DNA of 64,000 bases from Escallonia rubra. Taxonomy: Eukaryota; Streptophyta; Magnoliopsida; Escalloniales; Escalloniaceae. Under the pieces are notes generated by a model that saw only the letters and a program-made list of their open reading frames with translations, did no database searches and had not been told where the DNA came from. Shown here piece by piece: positions 1-11,138 of the stretch. The stretch's first letter is position 1, and each line of letters starts with the position of its first letter. The translations under genes and the position numbers were made by a program. The DNA lies in the NCBI GenBank assembly GCA_033065855.1, contig JAVXUO010002935.1:992001-1056000 (forward strand). Direction: 5' to 3'.

Positions 1-35
1 ACAAATTCTATCATGACAAGGTTTTAATGGTTGAA

Positions 36-56
36 ACACACACACACACACACACA
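36..56. repeat. (AC)n microsatellite
   Basis: About ten AC units within the second intron of the ABCG gene. The rest of 1-319 is intron sequence with nothing else recognisable. Confidence 0.8.
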
Positions 57-319
57 TATCATGACCGAACTAATAGAGTCGAAACGATCCCAAGTTATTT
101 CATATTCTCATAGTTTCATTACATCTTCTTGTAGCTTAGACATACAAATCCAAGAGCAGTTCAAGTGCATATTCCATTCACATTGTGACATGATATTTAT
201 TCAAAGAAGATAAGGTATATTTAAAAGCTTATCTTGAAACATTATCCTTGAGAAACTATCAAGGAAACTGAAAAATTATTGTTGCTGAAAGAAGCATTTG
301 GGTTTTCTTAGGTACTTAC

Positions 320-1736
320 GTATCATGCAGGTGAGGCCGTGAGGGCAAAAGAAACCCTCACAGCACGTTTGGCAATCAAGTGTTCTAGCAGGTATGTCCC
401 GAGAATCTTTTAAGTCAACCTTCTGACTTGACTCAGCACTGCATGCCCATCCTGGCTCGCAACCAGCTACCCAAGAGGTTAAGTTACAGTTCTTGTTGGG
501 CTTTAGGTAGTTGGTACTTCCTGATTCGAAAAAATTACCGAAGTAAAATTTTAGCTCTGCTGCAGTACACAAGCGTCTCGTAATATCTCCTGTTGACCAA
601 ATTGAAACAATCATAAGAAACAGATAGAAATTATAGCTGCGACAAACATGAACCAAATGTCAAGTACATTGCATAGAGAAAAATGAATATCGTATGCTTA
701 GTCATATTTTATCTGTTTTTATAACGATTTCGAAATCCTTCTTTGGCATCACATAGACTCCTGCTTACTAGCACTGATTAGAGAAATAGAATAGTGGTAC
801 CACCAATAAACTTCAACGAACTGATTTGATGGAATAATAATAAAAAGGATCCTCATAAGAAGACAGAGAACATAGTGGATTTGCAACATAACACTGTTAA
901 CAGTCTGTTAATTGGGAAGATTTCCATGTACAGAAGAGATTTAAGAAGAGTGTATCTTACGACTGCATCTCAACCCATTCCCAATTTAAATGCCTAGCTC
1001 CTAGATGGACATATAAGCAAGTCAATTCAACTAAAGATAGCACTATCACAACTATTGGTGGTTAGCTAAATTGATCCTACTTTGGCGTCGTACTCTACAA
1101 TGAGCCACGCTAATAATTTTTTTCTCTTCCCAAACCCTAGAGTCAGCTCCGTGTGGACGGCATTCGTCTTCCTTGTTTGTTCTCGTTATTGAAACAAGAA
1201 GCAAAAAAATGCCATAGACCACCTGATCACCTATCTAACGTTACAAATCAAACTTTCAGTTCCAAAACTACTTTACAATAAGAGTCCTATAATAGAATTT
1301 GAACATGTAAACTAGTCATACCGTTAGTCTTCTGAATGCAAGCGGTCAAAAAGTCCAAATTCGACGAGAAATTGAACGCTCGATTCCAATCAGCTTCCCT
1401 GTTACACGAAACACGAACTCCAGAACGATGAAACAACACTTCTGAACTCAAATGCATCGAAGCAGAAAAAGTCAAAGACGGGAAGAAGGAAGTCAAAGGC
1501 CAGTGAGGTGCATACGGATCCTTAATGCAGAAGCTCGACCGGTTGCTGATTTGGCTGGTGAGGATGGTGGAGGTGAGGTTGGAGATGCGGCCGTAAACGA
1601 GCTGCGTCACGTAGGGAAGGACGGCGGGGTTGTCGATTTGGCTGCTGTAGTCATCGTCCAAGCTCTGGCAATGCGCGCGCTGCGCCAAAGAGAGCACCGC
1701 AATGGCCAGCAATGCACACAGCCTGCCTCTGTCCAT
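320..1736 (-). CDS. ABC transporter G family half-transporter, ABCG24/ABCG28-like, 5' exons only
   Basis: The minus-strand start ATG is at 1736. Exon 1 is 1736-1322 (donor GT at 1321-1320) and exon 2 is 589-320 (acceptor AG just before 589, donor gtaagta at 319-313). Both junctions join in phase 1. The predicted product begins with a cleavable signal peptide (about residues 1-23, LLAIAVLSLAQRAHC). An extracellular region follows with the motifs DWNRAFNFSSNLDFL, CEPGWAC and CCEGFFCPHGLTCMI, which are typical of the long cysteine-rich N-terminus of ABCG24/ABCG28-type proteins. About 228 residues are present of a family that usually exceeds 1000. The nucleotide-binding domain and membrane segments must lie left of base 1, so the gene is cut by the window, not broken. 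ABCG28 of Arabidopsis acts in pollen-tube tip growth; applying that role here is inference. The gene is divergent from the SURF6 gene, with 1.7 kb between the starts. Confidence 0.85.
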
Positions 1737-3233
1737 TCTGGCTGGTACTCAGTAGCAGAGAGTAGGCATGGAGGATTGCGTGAGAGACGTTAGAGCTATA
1801 CAAGCTGAAAATGGAGGGGAAATTGGGGTCAATGGTGTGAAGAAGAAGAGGGAACGGGGGACCAGTAAGCAAGACAGGTAAGAAGGAGACCGGGTCCGAT
1901 TGTCCGAACGAGTTGCCGGCACGGTAACATGTCTTGCTGGTGCTGTCGTTGTGCCATTTGCGTCGCTCGTTTTGTGCTACTGATGAAAAGTGATTTTTTT
2001 TTTTGGGTAACAGATTGGAGCAGCTTGTTTAGATGGAAGTGTTTTTGTTTGTGGCAAAACGTTTGTTGGACGGGGCCAAAACGAGGATTCGCTAGTTCAA
2101 GGAGACGTCAACACTTGTGACATAAAGGGACATTATAACAAAAAAAGAACTTTTCTTTTTCTAATAGGAGTATAAAATGTTTTTGGATCAGCTTGCGCGC
2201 TAATCGAAAATAAATAGTAATAATTTTTTTCTTCATAAATCATACTAATACTAAGGTATGTATCTTAAAAATCAAGGGAGAATGAGCAAATCTCCAGGCC
2301 AACTCCCGGTTGAACTTAACTATTTTCAAAACAAAATAGCTATATATACAGTTCAGAAAGAATACATTGAACGAATATTTGGATCGATGACGAAGACACG
2401 TGATAGGTTCCTCAAGAGCTAATGAGCGACATAGCATTGAAAAATTGATAGAAAGCTTGTCATTTGGAAGGAAAAAGTGGAAAATTGACCGTGGCAAACC
2501 CAACATCTAAAAATCCTACATTTTTTTCTAATGACTTTAAAGACGCTTTCTTAGCTGAGGAGTGAGTTTGGATGAATGATTTTAGAATACTATGAAGTTC
2601 AGAATCCCTCCCTTTTAAAATCCTTACATTTTGAAATATCAGAATTTACAATGTTAGATGTTAGAGAAATTTTTGGAGTTGGGTATTCTATAAATGTAGT
2701 TGGTTATCAAACAAATCAATTATAGATAAATTGGTGGAATAAAAGATAAAAATAGATGTCTGAGATTAAAAAAGAAGGGGAGAGAGAGAGTCACAAATGG
2801 TACGAAAAGTACAAAGACATGTACACAAGAAAAGACTTTTAATTTGCGAAAGGTAGTTCTCATGTGAATTTGACAAAAAAACTAGTATTGAATAGTAGTT
2901 TCAACCGGAGATTTTAGCCTCGCAAATCTCTCTTTCAAATCCTTTCTACAATTTTACAAATTCTCTTATGTAGTTTTCAACGGTAGATTTGAAACTCCAA
3001 TCATCCGTCAAATTGAAATTGCTAATTGAAATACCTCATCTAAACACGCTCTAGAGGTTGACGTGAATAACGTGCGTTTGAAAATCTCTCTCGCTCTCTC
3101 ATATTTAATTGTAAGATGTCCGTAAACCAGAACAAATATGCTAAATACGTATTTGCGAATGAAAACGAAATGGAAAGGCAAGTGCTACTTTAATCTACAT
3201 CTACAAACCAACTCATTGCCTCGTGGTAACTAG
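1737..3233. other. Intergenic region between divergent ABCG and SURF6 genes
   Basis: This stretch holds the ABCG promoter and 5' leader (just right of 1736) and AT-rich sequence. No credible coding exon is seen. Between about 2570 and 3050 there are degenerate inverted-repeat-like segments, but no terminal repeats with a target duplication could be defined. Confidence 0.5.
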
Positions 3234-3250
3234 GTACCTTACATGGTCTC

Positions 3251-3405
3251 GGCCCAACAAGTGGAAGCTTGGGCCCAACAAAAGCTCTAGGGATTGGGCT
3301 GGAAACTATTTAAACTCGATCAACCTGGCCACTAGAGACACAAGTCAACACCTGCAGAGAACAGCTAACAGAGCCGACCACCAAACCAACAAAGCGAAAC
3401 CCTAA
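3251..3405 (+). promoter_or_regulatory. SURF6 promoter: site II elements and telo-box
   Basis: Three GGGCY/RGCCC-type site II cores are visible: GGCCCAA at 3251, GGGCCCAA at 3271 and TTGGGCT at 3294. They are followed by a telo-box, AAACCCTAA, at 3397-3405, about 60 bases before the start codon. This pairing is known from plant genes for ribosome biogenesis and translation and is bound by TCP and telo-box factors. It agrees with the product of the downstream gene. Confidence 0.7.
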
Positions 3406-3427
3406 CACACACACACACACACACACA
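3405..3427. repeat. (AC)n microsatellite in SURF6 leader
   Basis: An AC dinucleotide run directly downstream of the telo-box, probably in the 5' UTR. Confidence 0.8.
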
Positions 3428-3462
3428 ATCCCTGTTTCTCTCTCATTCACACTCCGCACTCA

Positions 3463-4536
3463 ATGAAGAAGAAGAAGCAGAGCCACCAAACCACCGTCGC
3501 GGCCGCCGCACCACCTTCAACCACCGCCACTACAGCCGACGACCTCCGCACCCTCGTCCACTCCCACGCCGCCTTCTTCGACCGCCTCGTCGAGCTCATC
3601 CCGGCCAAGTTCTACCTCGACTCTTCCGACTCCAAACCCTACTTCCAAGGCCTCAGCAAGGCCGCCAAAGCTTCCGCCAAGCTCCAAACCAAGCAGAACC
3701 TGAAATTAGCCCGCCGACAGCGCCTCGATCCCGATAAATCCCAATCCTCCACCCTTGACCTCTTAAAAAGGAACATTGAAAAAGAAAACACCAACGGTAT
3801 CGAAAAGGACGACGTCGATGAGGTACACGATGATGCGGATATCAGTACCAAACCGATTACCGATTTGGACGGTGATAAGAAATCAGTTACTTATGAAGAA
3901 TTGCAGCAAAGGCTGCATTCCAAGCTTGAAGCGCTACGAGCAAATCGCGGCCAAGGAAAGCGGTCTATGGTCGAGAAGAGAGATAATTACGTGAAGAAGC
4001 GAAAGAGGAGCGATTACTTTGGGGGTGGTGGAGGTGGCAGGGGTGGTAATTTGGGGAAATCTGAGGGTGAGATTGAGAAGGACGCGGCGGAGGCGGTGAA
4101 GGGGGTGGAATTTGGGAGAGTGAGGCTAAATGATGGGATTGGGGGGGTTGGTAAGAAGAGGAGGAAGGGGGGTAAGGCGGTGGAGTTGGAGCGGGCAAGG
4201 GTGCTTCAGGAGGCGAAGAGCGATCCTGTGGTAGCCAAAAAGGAGTCGTGGAAGGCAGCGGTGAGTAGGGCAGCGGGGGTGAAGGTGCACGATGATCCGA
4301 GGATTTTGAAGGAGAGTATCAAGAAGGAGAGGAAGAGGCATGAGAAGAATGCCAGCAAGTGGAAGGACCGGGTGGAGAGCAAGGAGAAGGTGAAGGTGGA
4401 GAAGCAGCAGAAGCGAGCAGGGAACATTGCCGACAGGGCCGAGCAGAAGAAGGCGAGGAAGATTGCAAAACGAGAGAAGAAGCTGATGCGGCCCGGGTTC
4501 GAGGGGAGGAAAGAGGGTTATATCAATGGAGGTTAA
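3463..4536 (+). CDS. SURF6 / Rrp14-family nucleolar ribosome-biogenesis protein
   Basis: Single-exon gene, ATG at 3463 and stop at 4534-4536, 357 residues. The N-terminal part (about residues 30-75) carries HAAFFDRLVELIPAKFYL, matching the Rrp14 N-terminal region. A central acidic and glycine-rich linker follows. The C-terminal part (about 215-345) is the very basic SURF6 domain, with SWKAAVSRAAG, DPRILKESIKKERKR, SKWKDR and RPGFEGRK. Yeast Rrp14 and animal SURF6 act in the nucleolus in early steps of 60S and 40S subunit assembly and bind RNA. The same role here is inferred from the family. The several lysine/arginine clusters can serve as nuclear and nucleolar targeting signals. Length is usual for plant members. 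The promoter motifs just upstream support a ribosome-biogenesis role. The start is supported by the leader and by the conserved N-terminal block. Confidence 0.92.
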   Translation: MKKKKQSHQTTVAAAAPPSTTATTADDLRTLVHSHAAFFDRLVELIPAKFYLDSSDSKPYFQGLSKAAKASAKLQTKQNLKLARRQRLDPDKSQSSTLDLLKRNIEKENTNGIEKDDVDEVHDDADISTKPITDLDGDKKSVTYEELQQRLHSKLEALRANRGQGKRSMVEKRDNYVKKRKRSDYFGGGGGGRGGNLGKSEGEIEKDAAEAVKGVEFGRVRLNDGIGGVGKKRRKGGKAVELERARVLQEAKSDPVVAKKESWKAAVSRAAGVKVHDDPRILKESIKKERKRHEKNASKWKDRVESKEKVKVEKQQKRAGNIADRAEQKKARKIAKREKKLMRPGFEGRKEGYINGG

Positions 4537-7032
4537 GGTGCCGTTTTGGTTTAGAGTTGTTTTTGTTTTTGATTATTTGTCTTCAAGGAGTTATATTTGA
4601 GAATGTTTCTATAATGGTTTCGTATGAAATGCTTAGCAGGCTGGTTATGTCTAGAAATTAGTCTTAAATTGATTTTTGGTATTGCTGAGTGTCCACAATC
4701 TTTTGTGCTAATTCGTGACATCGTAGGAAGCTGCACTCACACATTTAAGAACTCCATTGTTTTGTTGGTATTGCCTATAGAATAGGTTCTGTAACTAGGT
4801 AATTTACAGCTGTGCATTTATGAATTTCGTTTTCTCTACTGCTAATCATCGTACAATCTCGATGTCACGATGACTTTGGTTTCATTAGAAAGCAAAGCAA
4901 ATGCTTCCAACTTGTGTTCAGATTCTTTGACCTTGTTTGTTGGCACGTCTTTCGTCACCCATGCCACTTCCCTTTTCTGCACGTATCGGAGCGAGGCAGT
5001 ATCTCTTGTAAATTATAATGCCACTTCCATATTCTGCACGTATCGAAGCGAGGCTGTATCTCTTGTGAAGTGTTTATGCTTTGTTCAACAGGAAAGAGCT
5101 TCTCATGAGCTAGCTTATAGTGGGTCATCTAGTCTTATGTGGGAAAACATTTCAACATGGAAGAAATTGTGGCTGAACTTGAAAGGTTGAATAAGTTAAC
5201 TCATTTCTATCCATAAATTCTGATTTTTGAATTTCATCTTTTGAATTGACCAGTGCAACTTAAGGCTAAATGCTGATATACTTTAATTACCTTATTTCCT
5301 TTTTAGGGTCAGATGTAGTTTCTTGTTTAACTTGTACTCAACTCAATATGCAACACGTGTGTAGACTCATTTAGATTAGATATACAAGACCGAATACCGA
5401 TATGCATCTAGCTCTGGCCCTTCACGTCATGAGGGCGGATGGTCAGATATTCTCTGTTTCTTTTGGTTTTACTTTCAGCAGATGGTGGACTTACTGTCTA
5501 TCTTTTCAGCCCGTCATCAGCCCTTGTTTTCAGCTTATCCATAAGCTGGGATGGTTAGAGTTAGACCATAAGCTATTCATTTCAGTTATGCATAAGAGGC
5601 AATTTCAGCTTATGGCTGAGATAGAAAACCGCAGCCATGGTGAATATGGTGAACAAGTTCTTACTCGCCTGGAAATTGTCAATTGTCAACTGGGTTTGTT
5701 TTCTATGCTAATATGGGGTGAGGGTTTTGATGCTGGTAGTTGGTGCTGATAAAGGATCCGGGTGGCGGGTCATCAGAAGTGGTGATAAAAAATCTACTTG
5801 CAACAAATAGTGAATGTCAAAGATGGTTTTTGTGCGTATATATGAGTGGAACTTTTGATGCTGGTGAGCGGAGCTTCTTGGTATCATAACTAGTTAAATT
5901 ATGTTTTAGCATCTTGTCTTCAGTTTTGCAGATTTTCTGTTTCCTTCTAAGTCTCCACTTTGCGCAAATGGCAAGTCGCGTAACTCTCCTTCCCTTGCTC
6001 CTTGAGGTTCATAATCTTTTTCCTTGCCCCATATAACCCCATTGACGGGGTTTTGGCGGTTCTATAGGTGGAAATTTTGCCTGTATTGGCTCGCATTTAA
6101 ACGTTTGACAGGTTACATCACAGCTTTGTTATTTGGGTCCCCCTTTGGGATCGTTGAAATTTTTCGGTGGTTGGCTGTTGAGAAGCACGTAGCATATTAT
6201 CATCCTGGCCTCTGCGCTTTTGGGGAAGTGTCAGAAAGATTTCATCTAAGGATGCAAAGTACTATCTTGTGTTAGTAGGATAAAGACTTTTCTCAGGATT
6301 TAAGGAATGGATCTTGCTGTCGAAGTGCGGAAAAAGTGGTCGTCGTGATTCATTGGTGAGAAAAGCATGATACAGGTTTATTGTCTGGCAAATTTGTAAG
6401 CTATTATGTTTGTATTCTTTGGATGGTAATGAGAGTAGACATATTAAATGTGTGGTGCGGCAAGATGAAGTTAGCAGAGTTTCCTTCAAGGTCTGGCACT
6501 GCTTGCAAGAAGGAATGCTGTGTTGCTCCTGTCTTCCTTTGTCTGAATCTTCATTAATTAGGCACCTTCATCATGATTGGTGATTGTAGGTAGCTTTAAT
6601 TAGGCACCTTGTCTAAAAGGGAAGTTACCCTTTTTCTTGGCAGTCTACTTGGTCTATCCTAGGATAGTGGCTTTCTGATTTCTTCCTCTTTTTGTCGCCT
6701 GTAGCCAAGTAATGAATGATGAACAAGTTCGAAGGTTTCATTTCTGTATACAAGAATTGACTATTGAAACACCGTCCCCAACTCATTGTTCTTCTTCCTG
6801 ATAAGTAGAGACTGGATGTTTCCTTCTTTCTTGTTTTGATCTGTATCTGTGATAGTAGAGATGGGGCTTGTGAATGTGTTATGCCTCGGGGATGGGTCTT
6901 GGCCTACCGACCCTGCCCCGCCATCCCAACCCCGAAGCCGAACATGCTAAAGTTTCAATTCATTTGAGCCATTATGAATGGTTTATAAAGCTCATTTACG
7001 GAAGTAGCTGAGCCGTGGCCCATGGAGGTTCC
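4537..7032. other. SURF6 3' UTR and intergenic DNA
   Basis: AT-rich single-copy-looking sequence. Short open frames at 4870-5190 and 5402-5749 have no recognisable domain or codon bias. The first few hundred bases are probably SURF6 3' UTR. No further gene can be supported. Confidence 0.5.
4962..5073. repeat. 57-bp tandem duplication
   Basis: Two adjacent copies begin with TGCCACTTCC at 4962 and 5019, and both contain CTGCACGTATCG and TATCTCTTGT. They differ at a handful of positions. Function unknown. Confidence 0.8.
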
Positions 7033-7076
7033 GCGCTAACGAAGATAAGCCAGTGATAGATTACGCTGCAGATCAG
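7033..7076. repeat. 44-bp host duplication, left copy
   Basis: GCGCTAACGAAGATAAGCC through GCAGATCAG. It recurs at 16272-16315, with a partial copy at 8162-8190. The pair brackets the hAT MITE and the LTR element inserted beside it. Confidence 0.75.
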
Positions 7077-7082
7077 ACTAAT

Positions 7083-8161
7083 TAGGGGTGGCGATCACAA
7101 CCCAAACCCGTTTACCCCCCCAAATCCGCCCACTTAAAAAATACCCAAACCCACTCATTTATATAATTGGGTATAAATGGGTCAAAGAGTTTGCAGCCCA
7201 CCAACCCATTGGTTTTTATGGTTTACAAATGGGTGTCCATTTAACCATCAATATTTTTTACTTGTTTGTTTAATTGTCTTATAACTTTCCACGTAATTCA
7301 ACTGTATGTTCCTTTCTCTCGGCCAATCCATCACTTGTCCATTTCTTCTCTTTCTTCCCTGAGCAAACCACCAAGCCCACCGTCGCTCGCCACTCCCATC
7401 AACCAGCGCCGTCGTCATCTCCACTCACCCGCGACGGCCACTCGTCTCTGCCTTACATCACCACCACTGTCGTTGCCGCCACTCCCTCGTTATCCGCCAA
7501 CGCAGCGGTTTCATCACCACTGGTGTCGCTGCAGCGACACCCTCACTTAATGATTACGGCGAAGGCATGGATCTTGGCTCAAATCTGGAAAGCCTTTGGG
7601 GGAAGGATGATCGATCTTCCACCTATGACGTTTGGATTTGAAATGGGTGTGACGTTTGGATCTGAAATCGTGGCGGTGGCACTCGCAGTGGTGGTTGTTG
7701 TGGGTGTGATGGCGGCAACAATTGCAGGGGAAGAAGAATATAACGTAATTTGAAATCACGATTTTGTTGTTGCGGTTTGGAAGTACGTGTGTGGGTGGTG
7801 GTGGTTGCGGACCACTTGCTGTGGGAGGTAGAAATGGGCGTGGTGGCTGTTGGGTGGTATGGTGAAAGGCGGCGTGGCTGTGGGAGAGAAAACAAGTATA
7901 GAGAGAGAGTGTGTGTTAAGGTTTATTGTGGGTATGGCCTGGTGGCTGTTGGGTGATGTTTGTTGTGTTTACAAAAGATGAAGCGGAGATATTAAATTAG
8001 ATATGGGTCATTATTGGGTTAAATGGGTGAAACCAACCCAATTAAAAACTGACCCATTTGACCCACAACTAAATGGGTCAAAATGGGTAAGTCACCCATT
8101 TATACCCAACCTATTTAACCCTCACCCAAACCCAACCCACCCACTCATTTTGCCACCCCTA
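7083..8161. mobile_element. hAT-type MITE, about 1.08 kb
   Basis: Terminal repeats TAGGGGTGGC at the left and GCCACCCCTA at the right, with subterminal runs rich in GGGTCA/CCCAAC blocks at both ends. The flanking 8-mers AGACTAAT and GCGCTAAT share only the last five bases, so the target duplication is decayed. The interior has no transposase. Short low-complexity frames inside (7266-7956) are not treated as genes. The right third (7854-8161) is repeated at 15964-16271. Confidence 0.75.
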
Positions 8162-8190
8162 GCGCTAATGAAGATAAGCCGAGGAGAGAT
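7854..8190. repeat. 337-bp duplication, left copy (flank of LTR element)
   Basis: From GTGGTATGGTG to GAGGAGAGAT, directly abutting the 5' LTR. The right copy abuts the 3' LTR. By eye the two copies are about 3-4% different and equal in length. They contain the right end of the hAT MITE plus 29 bases of host DNA. Confidence 0.9.
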
Positions 8191-10654
8191 ATAGTTAAAA
8201 ATATCCCTCCAATCTACGGACGACACGTGGCAGTTGTGACACGTAACCTATGTCGGCTCATTACTGATATGGCACTTACCATATCAGTCACCGGACAGAA
8301 TCCTAAAGAAGCTCTGACTCTATCAGCAGAGATCAATATGAGATCCTCTAGGATCCTAATGAGATTCTGATTAGAGTTGATTGAAGCCCAATTCTAATTG
8401 GACTCCTCTTGCTACCACTCTATAAAGGGGGTCAAGCCCCCACTTAAGTGAAGTTCACACACATACACATTGTGTAATATTGCTATTCAGAATTCTACCT
8501 TGTTAGCCTTCTCTGACTTAAGCATCAGAGCGTTCCCCCGCCGGAACCCCACCTGGCGGTCACTCCGTATTCTCTTTCGCAGGCCTGATTTCTGGTGTTG
8601 TTCCCGATCCAGTTTTTAGCTGCAACAGATTGGCGCCATCCGTGGGACCACTACAGGGAACATGGCCAACCACTCTTCTTCCAATGACTCTTCACAGAAT
8701 CATTCCCAGAATCATCATGCGCGAACTAGCAGCTCTCGTCAACCAGGTCGTTCTCATGACCGACACTCGACCCCTTTACGCCGCCATCGCGCTAATTCTT
8801 CTGAAGATGTTTACGTCAACGTAACATCTGCTACTCCTGAATCAGAAACTAGACCTCGGAGAAACCGATCTCCAACGTCTACTCTGAAAAACGGTGACCT
8901 TCGCCATCGCCTGAACCGTCAGCTATTCAAAACACCACATAATAACCTTACAAAGGAAATCCATGAACTAAAGAATGTTGTAAACATTCTTCAACAAAAG
9001 CTCGACATGGCGGTGGCTCCGCAGTCCACTCACCATTATCATCTTGACCCTAACGACCTTCGTCTTCGTCTCACCTCTACTACGGCCGCAAATACATGTC
9101 AACAGCCGATCCAACTTATGATCCAAGAGAGAAGAGCAGAGATCACATAACCAGGAGTGGATCATGCTATCGACGAGATCCATCAGTCGAAGGCAGTACC
9201 AACCCCTCCCCCAAACGGATCACCAAAGCTGAGACCCTTCAAAGATCTTTCCCCAGAAAAAGGACGCCTGAGTTTCGTTCTCGAGAACGAGACTCCTGGA
9301 AGGTGATCCCTAGATATAACTAGGGGTGTATACGAACCGAACATGGGTGTGTTTGAACTCGGTTCGTTTAAATTTTGGCATGTTTGAGCTCGGCTCGAGT
9401 TCGTCAAGAGCCAAACCATCCATGTTCGAATTCGGCTCGAGTTCGTGAAGGTGAAACTCGGGCTCGGCTCGTTTAACTATACGAGCTGAACTCGAGTTCG
9501 AAAACTCGGCTCGAGTTCGTGTTCAACCTCAATCGAATCCCTAATTTACTCAAAATCTCAAAATTTTCAAGCAATCAAAAACAAGAATATGTTACAAAAG
9601 AGAAATTAAGAAAAATCAAGTACACATATAGGAGATACAAATGACAGATGCGAAATAAAAATACTGTAAAAATAGATCCCGATCGATCGGTGAGGAAGAC
9701 ATATACAACAGGTTGATGCTCTTCAGGACCCTGGCTTTGCAGATTTGCAGCTCGGAAACATGGCGATGTGGCTGTGCAGATTTGCAGCTCGGAACACATG
9801 GCGACGCAAGTTGAATCTGGCGCCGTAGGCTGAATCTGGCGACGGGGAGATGGCGACGATGAAGACAGGTAGCGACAGGGAGATGGCAACGGTGAAGACA
9901 GGTAGCGACGGGGAGATGGCGACGGTGAAGACAGGTAACGCGATCTGTGAGTGAGAGTGAGAGAGGGGAGGGGCAGATGGTGTTTGACTGTTCGAGTATC
10001 TGAGAGAATGAGGTGGTGTGGGCGGTGGTCTGGCATCGGCGTTGGCTGTGATCTGGCCGGCGGTGTGGGCGGTGGTCTGGCCGGCGGCATGGGGTGTGGG
10101 CTGGTCGGCGGTGTGACTGTGATGACCGACGTGAAGTGATGAGAGAGGGGGCACGAGTGTGAAATGTTTGATGAAATGAAACCCACGTCTAGTGATAGAG
10201 AGGGGAATGGACCACAGGCTTCCACGTCTCAAACACACTACCCAATGCATATATATTTTTGTGTAATATATACTGTAAATAGTAAATGAACTGATAAAAG
10301 AACTCGGCTCGTTAAATAAACGAGCCCTCTTGTTCACGAACATAAATAAACAAGGGTAAATTACACTAAAACCCCCTGAGGTTTTACGTAATTACACTCC
10401 ACTACCGCTATCTTTAAAAATTACACTCCGCCCCCCTGAGGTTTGTAGCCGTATTACACACAACTACACACTTTTAACGGCCCATCCAATTCCGTTTCAA
10501 GATTCCCTGACACACTCTTTTATGTAATTTTCATACCCAAAATACCCCCTCTTATAACATTTTATAAAAGAAAATACATATACTATTCTCCCAAAAAAAA
10601 AACAAGTACTCTACAAAGGGTCCATTCCTAAACAAACCCTAAACGCCGTATAAC

Positions 10655-10831
10655 ATGGCATTGCTGGGGAAGCGGTGCCAATACAAGGTGTTGGGGCTTG
10701 GTGGCGACTGCACCGCCGACGAGATCCGCTCCGCCTACCGCCGGCTTGCCTTCCAGCACCGCCCGGACAAGCTCGCTCAGTTCGGCGTCTCCCCCGCCGC
10801 CTTCTAGGAGCTTGCCGCTGCCTACAAGGTC
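10655..10831 (+). pseudogene. Captured J-domain (DnaJ, JJJ1-like) fragment
   Basis: Translation from ATG 10655 gives GKRCQYKVLGLGGDCTADEIRSAYRRLAFQ-type J-domain sequence, closest in my memory to plant JJJ1-type DnaJ proteins (CTADEIRSAYRRLA is diagnostic). Only helices I-III are present. The HPD motif that stimulates Hsp70 ATPase reads RPD. There is an in-frame TAG at 10805-10807 where the family has glutamine. It sits inside the MULE at 10354-12019 and has high GC content unlike its surroundings, as expected of a captured exon. Not a functional chaperone gene. Confidence 0.8.
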
Positions 10832-10844
10832 TTAAGTACTATTT

Positions 10845-11138
10845 GTGGCAGCTCTGATCATGGGAGGGATGTGGGCGTGCTTTAAGTTTGGAAAAAGGGG
10901 ACTACATCTTGACGAAGTTCCATACCAGGAACTTGAGATGGGCAAGCCAGCGTTCCTTTCATCTCTAAATGGAAATGGGGAAACACCAGAAAGTTGGGAT
11001 CAAGGTTGGGATGATGACTGGGACGAGGAGAAGGCAGTGAAGTCATCGGGTACAAATCATGTGGGCAGTAGACCAGCAAAAGGCCTTACTTCCGGGTCTT
11101 CTAATTCTGATGGATGGGAAAATGTTTGGGTTGATTAA
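10845..11138 (+). pseudogene. Captured C-terminal tail of a plant single-pass membrane protein
   Basis: The open frame ends with TAA at 11136-11138. It encodes the end of a hydrophobic segment (VAALIMGGMWACFKF), a basic stop-transfer patch (GKRG), then an acidic, tryptophan-rich tail with VPYQELEMGKP, WDQGWDDDWDEEKAVK and SDGWENVWVD. This looks like a genuine conserved C-terminus of a type I membrane protein, but I cannot name the family with certainty. No in-frame stop interrupts it. It follows the J-domain fragment within the same Pack-MULE, and the two come from unrelated genes. Whether a chimeric transcript exists cannot be told from sequence. Confidence 0.65.

Noticed and set aside
9575-10343. 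Two overlapping minus-strand frames of over 200 codons, proline/histidine/serine-rich
   Set aside because: They lie within the hAT MITE, overlap each other in different frames, and their composition reflects CGACGG/GGTGTG repeats; no domain.
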